From: Actinoallomurus liliacearum
GTDB taxonomy: Bacteria; Actinomycetota; Actinomycetes; Streptosporangiales; Streptosporangiaceae
Reading direction: 5' to 3'
Length of the DNA: 64,000 nt
NCBI RefSeq assembly: GCF_039542035.1
Contig: NZ_BAABHJ010000001.1
Coordinates: 310,001 to 374,000, forward strand
Positions 54,665 to 63,646 of the stretch are shown in pieces. A program made the position numbers and the translations under genes. The stretch's first letter is position 1; each line of letters starts with the position of its first letter. The notes below the pieces were generated by a model. It saw only the letters and a program-made list of their open reading frames with translations, did no database searches and had not been told where the DNA came from.

Positions 54665-55500
54665 CAGCGCCTCCCGAGGAAGGACAGGGCCACTCCCCCG
54701 GCCAGGGCCAGGGCGGCGCCGCCGGCCCATCTCCACATGGCCGGCAGGTCGCGGGTGGTGACGACCGGGTCCGGTGGCAGGCCGTACACCTCCGGCTCGT
54801 CGAGCAGCAGGAAGAACGCGCCGGCCCCGCCGACGCCGTCGCCGTCGTCCTCGCCGTACAGGCGCGCCTCCGTCACCCCCTCCTCATGAAGCGTGTCCAG
54901 CCGGGCCTTGGCGCGTTCGCGCAGTTCGTCGAGCGGGCCGTACTGGATGGAGTCGGTCGGGCAGGCCTTGGCGCAGGCGGGTTCGAGGCCGTCGCCGATC
55001 CGGTCGTAGCAGAGCGTGCACTTCCACGCGCGCCCGTCGTCCTCGCGACGGTCGATGACGCCGTAGGGGCAGGCGGACACGCAGTACGCGCAGCCGTTGC
55101 AGACGTCCGACTGGACGATGACGGTGGCGAACTCGGTGCGGATGAGCGCACCGGTGGGGCAGACGTCGAGACAGGCGGCGTGCGTGCAGTGCTTGCACAC
55201 GTCGGAGGCCATCAGCCAGCGGGTGTCGGCGCCCTCGCCGACCTGATGCGGCCGGGTCTGCTCGACGAACGCGACGTGCCGCCAGGTGCTGGCGCCCAGC
55301 GCGCCGGTGTTGTCGTACGACATGCCGGTCAGCGCGAACCCGTCGTCGGGGACGGCGTTCCACTCCTTGCAGGCGACCTCGCAGGCCTTGCAGCCGATGC
55401 ACACCGAGGTGTCGGTGAAGAACCCCCGGCGTTCGGGCGCGTCGGTGTAGCCGGCGTCCTCCGCGACGTCCGGGAGGGGGCCGTACAGGCTGTTGCTCAT
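54664..55500 (-). CDS. fdhB: Formate dehydrogenase iron-sulfur subunit
   Basis: 278-residue electron-transfer subunit with four ferredoxin-type [4Fe-4S] groups: CIGCKACEVAC, CKHCTHAACLDVC, CNGCAYCVSACPYG and CTLCYDRIGDG...ACAKAC. The C-terminus has one hydrophobic helix (MWRWAGGAALALAGGVALSF) that would anchor it to the membrane with the active site in the cytoplasm. Four bases separate it from the fdhA stop. It passes electrons from FdhA to the NrfD-like subunit. Confidence 0.93.
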   Translation of the reverse strand: MSNSLYGPLPDVAEDAGYTDAPERRGFFTDTSVCIGCKACEVACKEWNAVPDDGFALTGMSYDNTGALGASTWRHVAFVEQTRPHQVGEGADTRWLMASDVCKHCTHAACLDVCPTGALIRTEFATVIVQSDVCNGCAYCVSACPYGVIDRREDDGRAWKCTLCYDRIGDGLEPACAKACPTDSIQYGPLDELRERAKARLDTLHEEGVTEARLYGEDDGDGVGGAGAFFLLLDEPEVYGLPPDPVVTTRDLPAMWRWAGGAALALAGGVALSFLGRR

Positions 55501-55504
55501 TCCG

Positions 55505-58500
55505 TCAGTCCTCCGGGATCCCGGCCATTCGGCGGTAGCGCCGCACGAGAGCGCGCAGGGCCGGCCCCTGCGGGCGGCGTCCGGGTCGGATGTCGCAGGT
55601 CGCCGCCTTGCTCTCCTGGATGTGGGTGTTCGCGTCCAGCACGATCGGCAGCAGGTCGTTGGCGGAGTCGCCGCGGACGGCGCCGGCCGACCCCCAGTGG
55701 TACGGCAGCCCGATCTGGTGGATGACCCGGCCCTGGATCCGCAGCGGCCGGACGCGGTCGGTGACGAGGACCCGCGCCTCGATCGCCGTGCGCGCCGAGA
55801 TGACGGTCGCCCAGTCGCCGTGGACCAGGCCCCGCTCGGCGGCCAGCTCCGGCGACACCTCGCAGAACATCTCCGGCTGCAGCTCGGACAGGTAGGGCAG
55901 GAACCGGCTCATGCCGCCCGCCGTGTGGTGCTCGGTGAGCCGGTAGGTCGTGCAGACGTACGGGTAGACGTCGCTGCCGACGGGGTCGTAGCGGTTCCCC
56001 GGGCGCTGGTAGGTCTGCCGTACGGGATTGCCCTGCTGCTTGTAGAGCAGGTTCTCCACCGGTGACTCGTGCGGCTCGTAGTGGGCGGGCAGCGGCCCGT
56101 CGACCAGCCCGCGCGGCACGAAGAGCCAGGCCTTGCCGTCGGTCTGCATGATGAACGGGTCGGTCCCGCCGATGGCGGCCTCGGCCTTCGCGTCCGGCGG
56201 CGGTTCGTAGGACGGCGGCTTGGTCTTCTCGAAGTCGGGGACGTCGTGGCCGGTCCACTGCTCGCCGTCCCACCAGACGTACGCCTTGCGCTCGCTCCAC
56301 GGGCGGCCCTGCGGGTCGGCGGAGGCGCGGTTGTACAGGATGCGGCGGTTCGACGGCCAGGCCCAGCCCCACTCGGGCGCCACCCAGGACTGCTCCGAAC
56401 CCGGCTTGCGGCGGGCGGTCTGGTTGACGCCGTCGGTGTAGCAGCCGGAGTAGATCCAGCAGCCGCAGGACGTCGAACCGTCGTCCTTGAGCGCGGTGAA
56501 CCCGGCCAGGAGGCCGCCGTCGGCGTCGTGGCCGTTGATCTCGCGCAGCACCGCGTCCGCGGACGGGTCGCGGTGCTCCCCCTCCTCGGGGTAGTCCCAG
56601 GTCAGGTCCAGGATCGGCCGGTCGACCGGATCGCCGGAGCCGGCCAGCCGCTCGCGGATCCGCAGGCCGAGGTGGTAGATGAACCACAGGTCGCTGCGGG
56701 CGTCGGCCGGCGGTTCGATCGCCTTGTGGTGCCACTGCAGCAGCCGCTGGGTGTTGGTGAACGTCCCGTCCTTCTCCACGTGGGAGGCGGCGGGCAGGAA
56801 GAACACCTCCGTGCCGATCCCCTCGGAGGTCAGCTCACCGGTCTCGATCTCCGGGGAGTCCTTCCAGAACGTCGCGCTCTCGATGAGCTGCAGGTCCCGT
56901 ACGACGAGCCAGTCCAGCGCGGCCAGCCCCAGGCGCTGCAGCCGGCCGCCCGCCGAGCCGACCGCGGGGTTCTCGCCCAGCAGGAAGTAGCCCTTGACCT
57001 TGCCCTCGATCTGGTCCATGACGGTGTGGTACGTGCCGTGGTCCCCGGTGAGGCGCGGCAGGTAGTCGAAGCAGAAGTCGTTGTCCGCGGTCGCCGCGTC
57101 ACCCCACCACGCCTTGAGGAGGCTGACCATGTAGGACCGCTTGCGCCCCCAGAAGCCGGTGTCGCCGGCGGCGCGTTCGAGGTACGTGTCGAGGTCCTCG
57201 TGGTGGTGGGCGTACGGCATCGGCAGGTAGCCGGGCAGCAGGTTGAACAGCGTCGGGATGTCCGTGGAGCCCTGGATGCTCGCGTGCCCGCGCAGCGCGA
57301 GGATGCCGCCGCCGGGCCGCCCGATGTTGCCGAGCAGGAGCTGCAGGATCGAGGCGGTGCGGATGTACTGCGCGCCGACGGTGTGCTGTGTCCAGCCCAC
57401 GCTGTAGACCCAGGCGGTGGTCCGGTCGGGACCGGAGTTCGCCACGATCGCCTCGGCTAGCTCGGCGAAGGCGTCCGGCGCGATGCCGCAGACCTGCTCG
57501 ACCATCTCCGGGGTGTAGCGCGCGAAGTGCCGTTTCAGCACCTGGTAGACGCAGCGCGGGTGCCGCAGCGTCTCGTCGTGCCGCTCGGCGTGGCCGGTCT
57601 GGGACGGCGTGGCCTCGTACGTGGCGCCGGGTCCGTGCTCCTGGGTGATGCGGCCCGACGGTCCGTCCTCGTCGCCCTTCTCCTGCTCGTCGCGCGCGCC
57701 GGCGGCCGGCGCCTCCTGCTCACCCCCGGCGTACGCCCAGGTCTCCGGGTCGTACGACGAGGACTCGGCGTCGTAGCCGGAGAACAGCCCGTCGAGGTCC
57801 TCGGTGTCCTGGAAGTCGTCGCTCAGGATGACCGAGGCGTTGGTGTAGCGCAGGACGTACTCACGGAAGTCGTGACCGCCGCTGAGCACATGGTTGATCA
57901 GCGCGCCGAGCAGGACGATGTCGCTGCCCGCGCGGATCGGCGTGTGCCGGTGCGCCATCGCGCTCGTGCGGGTGAACCGCGGGTCGATGTGGAAGATCCG
58001 CGCCCCGCGGGCCTTCGCCTCCATCACCCACTGGAACCCGACCGGGTGGCACTCGGCCATGTTCGAGCCCTGGATGACGATGCAGTCGGAGTTCGCGAGG
58101 TCCTGCTGGAACGTCGTCGCGCCGCCGCGTCCGAGACTGGTCCCCAGACCGGGGACGGTGGCGGAGTGTCAAATACGGGCCTGGTTCTCGATCTGGATCG
58201 CGCCGAGCGCGGTCCAGAGCTTCTTGATGAGGTAGTTCTCCTCGTTGTCGAGGGTGGCGCCGCCGAGGCTCGCGAAGCCCATCGTGCGGCGCACCGGCTT
58301 GTCCTCGAAGGTGTCCTGCCAGCCCTCACGGCGGGCCGCGATGACCCGGTCGGCGATCATGTCCATCGCCTCGTCGAGGTCGAGCGACTCCCACTCGGTG
58401 GCGTACGGCCGGCGGTACAGGACCTTGGTCTGCCGGCTCAGCGAGGTGACGAGTTGCTTGCTGGCCGAGCCCTTGGGGCAGAGCCTGCCGCGGGAGATCG

Positions 58501-58723
58501 GGGAGTTCGGGTCGCCCTCGATCTGGACGACCTTCTCGTCCTTCACGTAGACCTTCTGCCCGCAGCCGACCGCGCAGTAGGGGCAGATGGAGTCGACGAC
58601 CCGGTCGGCCTGCTCGGTCCGGGCCCGCAGGCCGTCCGTCCGCGAGGAGCGCGCGGAGCGGCCGCGCCCCAGGGGGTCGGTGCCGGTGAGCTGCCGGATC
58701 ACCGGCCAGGACTCGATGCCCAC
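55505..58723 (-). CDS. fdhA: Formate dehydrogenase alpha subunit, selenocysteine-containing
   Basis: 1072-residue molybdenum/tungsten bis-MGD enzyme oxidising formate to CO2. The N-terminal [4Fe-4S] site is Cys47, Cys50, Cys54 and Cys82 (ICPYCAVGCGQ...GRLCPKG). Codon 185 is TGA (58171-58169), in the context NQARI-U-HSATVPGLG, the exact Sec position of FdhN/FdhF families, and the frame continues to a normal stop. A SECIS hairpin follows. There is no twin-arginine signal, so it works in the cytoplasm. An insert of about 45 acidic residues occurs near residue 300. The GTG start is behind GAGGGGGGAA. Gene order fdhA-fdhB-nrfD. Confidence 0.95.
58140..58171 (-). promoter_or_regulatory. SECIS element and Sec UGA codon of fdhA
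   Basis: On the transcript: UGA (58171-58169), 12-base spacer, stem GUCCCC (58156-58151), loop GGUCU, stem GGGGAC (58145-58140). The GGUCU apical loop matches the loop bound by SelB in Escherichia coli fdhF/fdnG, and the spacing is within the functional range. Confidence 0.9.
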
Positions 58724-58822
58724 GCCCGTGCTTCCCCCCTCCCCGGGTCGATCTCGTCGTCCGCTTGCCCTTTCCGGCCTCTTTATAACACTGAGGGGCG
58801 CAGTTTTCTCACACGACGCGGC

Positions 58823-58847
58823 GGGCCCGCCGTGGATCGGCGGGCCC
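58823..58847 (-). terminator. Azoreductase terminator hairpin
   Basis: GGGCCCGCCG (58823-58832), loop TGGAT, CGGCGGGCCC (58838-58847), 11 bases beyond the azoreductase stop. The rest of the 58724-58857 gap has a TTATAA (about 58786) that may serve the fdhA promoter. Confidence 0.72.
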
Positions 58848-58857
58848 CGTCCCCGGT

Positions 58858-59484
58858 TCAGAACGCCTTGCCGAGGTCCCGTGCTTGGGCGAGCGCCGCA
58901 CGGCGGGCGCCGTCCGCGTCGGCCGTGACGAGGTTCGGCCGGAACCGCACCGCCTCGATGTCGGTGATCCCGGCCCACCGCAGCCAGTCCTCGAAGAAGG
59001 TCTGCTGGAAGTCCGCGCCGAACGCCGGGCCGCGCCCGTCGCCGTACACGGCGCTGGTGTAGACGACCGCCGCCTTCTTGCCGCGCAGGAGGCCGCTGTA
59101 CCCCTCCTCCGGGTCGAACCCGAAGACCATGCCGGGCTGGGAGACGACGTCGATGAACTGCTTCAGTACGTACGGCACGCCGGCGTTCCACATCGGGACG
59201 CTGAAGAGGTACCGGTCGTAGGAGTCGAACCGCTCGAAGGTCTCCCTCGCGGCACGCCAGGCGGCGGCCTCCTCTCCGGTCGGCTCCTCGCCCGCGAAGA
59301 CCGCCATCTTCGCGGCCGCGGCCGGTGGCCCGAACGCCGGGAGGGTGCCATCCCACAGGTCGAAGGTGTCGACGACACGCCCGGGATCGGCGTCCCGGTA
59401 GGCGTCCAGGAAGGCGTGTGCGAGTTTCAGCGACTCGGAACGATCCCCGCGCGGAGACGCGGAGATGTGCAGGAGACGGCTCAT
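58858..59484 (-). CDS. azoR: FMN-dependent NADH:quinone oxidoreductase/azoreductase
   Basis: 208-residue flavodoxin-fold reductase. LLHISASPRGDRSESLKLAH is the FMN-phosphate loop (S-P-R-G), SVPMWNAGVPYVLKQFIDVV is the core P-M-x-N motif, and RWAGITDIEAVRF lies near the C-terminus. These enzymes reduce quinones and azo compounds by two electrons. I chose ATG 59484 (MSRLLHISASPRG) behind AAAGGGTGG; ATG 59502 is also possible. It is divergent from fdhD, with two large palindromes between them. Confidence 0.9.
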   Translation of the reverse strand: MSRLLHISASPRGDRSESLKLAHAFLDAYRDADPGRVVDTFDLWDGTLPAFGPPAAAAKMAVFAGEEPTGEEAAAWRAARETFERFDSYDRYLFSVPMWNAGVPYVLKQFIDVVSQPGMVFGFDPEEGYSGLLRGKKAAVVYTSAVYGDGRGPAFGADFQQTFFEDWLRWAGITDIEAVRFRPNLVTADADGARRAALAQARDLGKAF

Positions 59485-59505
59485 CGGTGCCACCCTTTCC
59501 ATATC

Positions 59506-59557
59506 CGGACCATGGTCCGATTCCTCTTCGGAGAACGTACCGGACTGTGGTCCGGTA
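59506..59557. promoter_or_regulatory. Twin operator palindromes between azoR and fdhD
   Basis: CGGACCATGGTCCG (59506-59519) is a perfect palindrome, and TACCGGAC-TGTG-GTCCGGTA (59538-59557) has perfect 8-base arms. Aligned on CCGGAC--TGGTCCG they share 13 of 16 bases; centres are 35 bases apart. GGAC-N4-GTCC-type sites upstream of azoreductase genes are typical of HxlR-type repressors. No such regulator gene is in the window. Confidence 0.75.
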
Positions 59558-59579
59558 CGGCAAGCGGTACGGTCGGATC

Positions 59580-60389
59580 ATGGGCCGAGTGACCGTGCGG
59601 CGGCGGATCTCGCACATCGACGAACGCGGACGCCGGACGAGACCGGACACCCTCGTCGTCGAGGAACCCCTCGAGATCCGCCTGGCCGGGCGCCCGCTGT
59701 CGGTCACCATGCGGACGCCGGGGAACGACTTCGACCTGGTGACCGGCTTCCTGTACGCCGAAGGCGTCATTCGGGCGCCGGAGGACGTCGCCGCGATGCG
59801 CTACTGCGCCGACACCGACACGTTCAACGTCGTCGACGTCGCGCTCGCCGCGGAGGTCGGCCCGCCGGAGGTCTCGGTGGAGCGCTCCTTCTACACGACG
59901 AGCGCGTGCGGGGTCTGCGGGAAGACGAGCATCGACGCCCTCCGGCAGCGGGCGCGCTACGACCTCCGGTCCGACACGACCGTCCTCGACCCGGAGGTCC
60001 TGGCCGCCCTGCCGGACACGCTCCGCGAGGCGCAGCGGGTCTTCGAGCGGACCGGCGGGCTGCACGCCGCCGGGCTGTTCGACGCGAACGGCACGCTCGT
60101 CGCGCTCCGCGAGGACGTCGGACGGCACAACGCGGTCGACAAGGTGGTCGGCCGAGCGCTGAAGGACGGGCGGCTCCCGCTCACCGGTCACGTGCTCCTG
60201 GTCAGCGGCCGCGCGTCGTTCGAGCTCACGCAGAAGGCCATGCTGGCGGGCATCCCGGCGCTCGCGGCCGTGTCCGCGCCGTCCTCGCTCGCGGCCGAAC
60301 TCGCCGAGGAGGCCGGCATGACGCTCATCGGCTTCCTCCGCGGGTCCTCGATGAACGTCTACACGGGGGCCGAGCGGATCAAGGACTGA
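59580..60389 (+). CDS. fdhD: Formate dehydrogenase accessory sulfurtransferase FdhD
   Basis: 269-residue protein that transfers sulfur from a cysteine desulfurase to the Mo-bis-MGD of formate dehydrogenase. The catalytic loop is TTSACGVCGKTSIDAL (C-x2-C). VEEPLEIRLAGRP, RTPGNDFDLVTGFLYAEGVI and the GRHNAVDKVVG segment match the family. The ATG lies in the 35-base region following the second palindrome; a strong ribosome-binding site is not evident. It is encoded about 0.9 kb upstream of fdhA on the opposite strand and clearly serves it. Confidence 0.93.
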   Translation: MGRVTVRRRISHIDERGRRTRPDTLVVEEPLEIRLAGRPLSVTMRTPGNDFDLVTGFLYAEGVIRAPEDVAAMRYCADTDTFNVVDVALAAEVGPPEVSVERSFYTTSACGVCGKTSIDALRQRARYDLRSDTTVLDPEVLAALPDTLREAQRVFERTGGLHAAGLFDANGTLVALREDVGRHNAVDKVVGRALKDGRLPLTGHVLLVSGRASFELTQKAMLAGIPALAAVSAPSSLAAELAEEAGMTLIGFLRGSSMNVYTGAERIKD

Positions 60390-60411
60390 CCGCAGTCCTA
60401 CGGTAGGCGTC

Positions 60412-61305
60412 ATGTCGGACGACACGCGCACCCGCCGGGTCCACGGCGACGGCGTCGAACTGGCGGTGTACGAGCGCGGCTCCGGGCCGACGGTGCTGCT
60501 CGTGCACGGTTACCCGGACACCCACGCGGTATGGGACGCGGTCGCCGCCCGTCTGGCGGACCGCTTCCACGTCGTGGCGTACGACGTGCGGGGCGCGGGC
60601 GCGTCCTCGCGTCCGTCGCGGCGGGAGGCGTACGGGTTCCAGCACCTGGTGGCCGACATGCGCGCCGTGCTCGACGCCGTCTCCCCCGACGCGCCGGTGC
60701 ACCTGGTGGGCCACGACTGGGGCTCCATCCAGTCATGGGAGGCGGTCCGGGAGATGCCCGGCCGGTTCGCCTCGTTCACCTCCATCTCCGGGCCCTGCCT
60801 GGCGCACGCCTCGCACTGGTTCCGGACGCGCCCGCGACGGCCGTCCGGCGTGCCGGCCGTCGCGCGGCAGTTGGCGCGGTCGTGGTACCTCGCCGCCTTC
60901 CAGGTGCCGGTCGTTCCGGAACTCGTCTGGAGGCGCGGGCTGGCCGGCCGGTGGGGCCGGCGCCTGGAGCGGCTCGAAGGCGTGCCGGCCGGCGACGGGC
61001 ACCCCGCGCCGACGCTCCTCCAGGACGCCGTGGCCGGGCTGAACCTCTACCGGGCGAACATGCTCGGCGGGACCCGCAGCGCGCGCCGGACCGGCGTCTC
61101 CCCGAAGGTGACCGTGCCGACGCAGGTCATCGTGCCGACGAAGGACACGTACGCCACCGCGGCGCTGGCGGCCGAGGCGCCGCGCCCGTTCACCGGGCAC
61201 CTGCGCGTACGGCCCGTCGCCACGTCGCACTGGGGGCTCCTCACCCGGCCGGAGGAGTTCGCGCGGCTCATCGCCGAGCACGCCGAGCAGGCCTCCGCCG
61301 CCTGA
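60412..61305 (+). CDS. Alpha/beta hydrolase, epoxide-hydrolase-like
   Basis: 297-residue protein. VLLVHGYPDTHAVWDAVAAR is the HGxP oxyanion loop; VVAYDVRGAGASSRP follows; LVGHDWGSIQSWEA is an Asp-type nucleophile elbow (Sm-x-D-W-G), as in epoxide hydrolases and haloalkane dehalogenases. The late ATSHWGLLTRPEEFA carries the catalytic His. Equivalent to the hydrolase part of mycobacterial EphD but without the C-terminal reductase domain. It starts 22 bases after fdhD and may be cotranscribed, though no functional link is known. Confidence 0.88.
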   Translation: MSDDTRTRRVHGDGVELAVYERGSGPTVLLVHGYPDTHAVWDAVAARLADRFHVVAYDVRGAGASSRPSRREAYGFQHLVADMRAVLDAVSPDAPVHLVGHDWGSIQSWEAVREMPGRFASFTSISGPCLAHASHWFRTRPRRPSGVPAVARQLARSWYLAAFQVPVVPELVWRRGLAGRWGRRLERLEGVPAGDGHPAPTLLQDAVAGLNLYRANMLGGTRSARRTGVSPKVTVPTQVIVPTKDTYATAALAAEAPRPFTGHLRVRPVATSHWGLLTRPEEFARLIAEHAEQASAA

Positions 61306-61406
61306 CGTCGCGCACGCGAGCTCGGGAGGCGCCGGCGCGGTGTGCGCCGTGAACCGGTGGTACCCGAGCCGAGCGCTCCGGGCACCCGGCGCGCGGTCCA
61401 GGGGTG

Positions 61407-62825
61407 CTAGACGAACGCGGGAGGAGGCGGCTGGGCGCCGACGGCCTCCCGGGCGGCCGCGGCGAGCCGGGAGACGGCGTCGCGCAGCACCTCCGGCGGG
61501 AGCACGTAGGGCAGGCGGAGGTGGTCGTCCAGAACGCCGTCCACGCCGAAGGCCGTCCCCGGCACGGCGTGCAGGCCGTAGCGGGCCGCCGCCGTCGCGA
61601 GCGCCGTGCTCGACGTCCCCGGCAGCCGGGCCCACAGTGACAGGCCGCCCGGCGGGACGGTGAACGTCCAGTCGGGGCACTCGCGGCGCAGGGCCTCGAC
61701 GAGGACCCCGCGGCGCTCCCGCAGCATCGCGCGCCGCTCGTCGGCCACCGCGTCGATGCGGCCGAGCAACCGGGCCACGATGAGCTGCTCGAGCACCGGG
61801 CTGGCCAGGTCGACGGTGTCGCGGGCCTCGGCCAGCCTGCGGACGAGCGCCTGCGTCGCCCGGATCCAGCCGATGCGCAGGCCGCCCCACAGCACCTTGG
61901 ACGCCGACCCGATGCTGATCACGCGTCCGTCGGTGTCGTGGGCGGCCAGCGGACGCGGCCGCGCGACGTCGTCCACGGCGAGCTCGGCGAAGGTCTCGTC
62001 GCCGACGACGTACGCTCCGGTGGCCCGTGCGGCCGAGACGAGCGCGGCGCGGACCCGATCGTCCATCAGCAGGCCGGTGGGGTTCTGGAAGTCCGGGATG
62101 AGGTACGCCAGCCGGGCGGCGGACTGCCGCAGGCCGCTCGTGATGAGTTCGGGATCCCAGCCGGCGTTGACGCCCGCGGGCACCAGGCGCGCTCCCGCGC
62201 GGCGCAGCGCGTCGAGGGCGTGCGGGTAGGTCGGCGACTCGACGAGCACGGAGTCCCCGGGCCGGACGAGCGCCTGGAGCACGAGGCACAGCCCGTGCTG
62301 GGCCCCGGTCGTGACCAGGATCTGCTCCGGCAGCGTCGGCACGCCGCGCGCGGTGTAGCGGGCGGCGACGGCCTCGCGAAGCGGCGCCAGTCCGAGCGGC
62401 TCGTAGCCGGGGCCGCAGGCGTAGGGCGGGAGCGCGGCCACGGCGGCGGCGACGTCGTCCTCGAAACCACGGGGAGCGGACGGCGTGACGCAGGCCAGGT
62501 CGATGAGCGAGCGGTCCTCGGCGAGCCTTTGCCGGGCCGCCTTCGGGCTGCCGGCGGGCAGTGCGGTCCAGCTGCCCGCCCCCTGCCGGCTCTGGACGTA
62601 TCCCTCGGCGCGCAGGGCGTCGTACGCGGAGGTCACCGTCGTCCGGCTCACTCCCAGCGCGGCCGCGAGATCGCGCTCGGCGGGCAGCCGCGTGCGCAGC
62701 GGCAGCCGGCCGTCGAGGACCAGGGCCCGCATGCTCCGGGCCACCACCGCGTACCGGGGCCGGCCCTCCGGCGCGCCGCCGAGCAGCCGGGCGAGGCTCG
62801 TGGCATTGATCACCCGCGACGTCAT
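61407..62825 (-). CDS. MocR/YczR-like transcriptional regulator (GntR HTH + aminotransferase fold)
   Basis: 472-residue fusion of a GntR winged helix (about 20-90; LPAERDLAAALGVSRTTVTS, YDALRAEGYVQSRQGAGSW) with a type-I aminotransferase-like domain that binds PLP. VTTGAQHGLCLVLQALVRPG and VESPTYPHALDALRRAGARL lie in the cofactor domain, and the PLP-lysine region is SIGSASKVLWGGLRIGWIRA (Lys in SASK). It is divergent from a YczE-type membrane gene, the arrangement of the YczR-YczE pair, with TGGCCA repeats between them. Confidence 0.9.
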   Translation of the reverse strand: MTSRVINATSLARLLGGAPEGRPRYAVVARSMRALVLDGRLPLRTRLPAERDLAAALGVSRTTVTSAYDALRAEGYVQSRQGAGSWTALPAGSPKAARQRLAEDRSLIDLACVTPSAPRGFEDDVAAAVAALPPYACGPGYEPLGLAPLREAVAARYTARGVPTLPEQILVTTGAQHGLCLVLQALVRPGDSVLVESPTYPHALDALRRAGARLVPAGVNAGWDPELITSGLRQSAARLAYLIPDFQNPTGLLMDDRVRAALVSAARATGAYVVGDETFAELAVDDVARPRPLAAHDTDGRVISIGSASKVLWGGLRIGWIRATQALVRRLAEARDTVDLASPVLEQLIVARLLGRIDAVADERRAMLRERRGVLVEALRRECPDWTFTVPPGGLSLWARLPGTSSTALATAAARYGLHAVPGTAFGVDGVLDDHLRLPYVLPPEVLRDAVSRLAAAAREAVGAQPPPPAFV

Positions 62826-62826
62826 A

Positions 62827-62867
62827 TGGCCACTTTTCCTGATTGGCCATTAATCTGCAAGCCACTT
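62827..62867. promoter_or_regulatory. TGGCCA repeats between MocR-like and YczE genes
   Basis: TGGCCACTT at 62827, TGGCCATTA at 62844 and AAGCCACTT at 62859: near-direct repeats 15-17 bases apart. MocR-type regulators typically bind direct or mixed repeats in the divergent promoter. The sites overlap the beginning of the regulator leader, suggesting autorepression. Confidence 0.6.
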
Positions 62868-62958
62868 CCATGGGTGAATGAGCCACGTCCGAGAGCCGGG
62901 CACCGATCCGTCGGTGTTCCTGCTGGAAGAAGTCGCACGTGAGCGGAGAAGACCGGTG

Positions 62959-63639
62959 ATGGTCCGCCGATTGGCCCAGTTGTACGTTGGATTGGCCCTC
63001 TACGGGCTGGGGATCGCCCTGCAGGTGGCCTCCGGGCTCGGCAACGACCCATGGGACACCCTCCACCAGGGGCTCGCCCGCCAGACCGGCCTGTCGATCG
63101 GCACGTGGATCATCATCGCCGCCGTGGCCGTGATGGCCCTGTGGATCCCGCTCCGCCAGCGGCCCGGCATCGGAACGATCAGCAACGCCGTCCTCGTCGG
63201 CGCGTTCGCCGACCTCTTCCTCTGGGCGCTCCCCCACCCCGGGACGGTCGTCGCACAGTGGGCATACCTGGTCGCGGCGATCCTCATCGGCGGGTTCGCC
63301 ACCGGGTGCTACATCGGGGCCGGGCTGGGACCGGGACCGCGGGACGGCCTGACCACCGGCCTGGCGGCCCGCGGCCACTCCATCCGCGTCGTCCGCACCG
63401 GCATCGAGCTGACGGTGCTAGTCGTCGGCTGGCTGCTGGGCGGCACCGTGGGCATCGGCACGCTGCTCTACGCGGTCGCGATCGGCCCGCTCACGCACGT
63501 CTTCATCCCGAGGCTGGAGATCAAGAAGGCGCCGCGCGAGGAGACGCGCCGCGCGGCGGCGCGGCAGCGGCCGGAGGGCGAGGGCAGGGCCCCCGTCCCG
63601 GCCGCCGCGGTGCCCGCCGAATGCGGCGACGCACGCTAG
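62959..63639 (+). CDS. yczE: YczE/YitT-like membrane protein
   Basis: 226-residue membrane protein with five or six helices: QLYVGLALYGLGIALQVASG, then NDPWDTLHQGLARQTGLSIG (the NDPWD motif of the family), WIIIAAVAVMALWIPL, GAGLGPGPRDGLTTGLAARG and VVGWLLGGTVGIGTLLYAVA. I chose ATG 62959 because GGAGAAGA lies 7 bases upstream and the family begins there; ATG 62878 would add 27 hydrophilic residues and has no good ribosome-binding site. Paired with the divergent YczR-like regulator. Function of YczE is not firmly known. Confidence 0.87.
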   Translation: MVRRLAQLYVGLALYGLGIALQVASGLGNDPWDTLHQGLARQTGLSIGTWIIIAAVAVMALWIPLRQRPGIGTISNAVLVGAFADLFLWALPHPGTVVAQWAYLVAAILIGGFATGCYIGAGLGPGPRDGLTTGLAARGHSIRVVRTGIELTVLVVGWLLGGTVGIGTLLYAVAIGPLTHVFIPRLEIKKAPREETRRAAARQRPEGEGRAPVPAAAVPAECGDAR

Positions 63640-63646
63640 GCGTGTC

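Noticed and set aside
58169..58171. TGA interrupting fdhA as evidence of a pseudogene or split gene
   Set aside because: The codon lies in the canonical Sec site, a SECIS hairpin follows, frame and family similarity continue, and all decoding factors are in the window.
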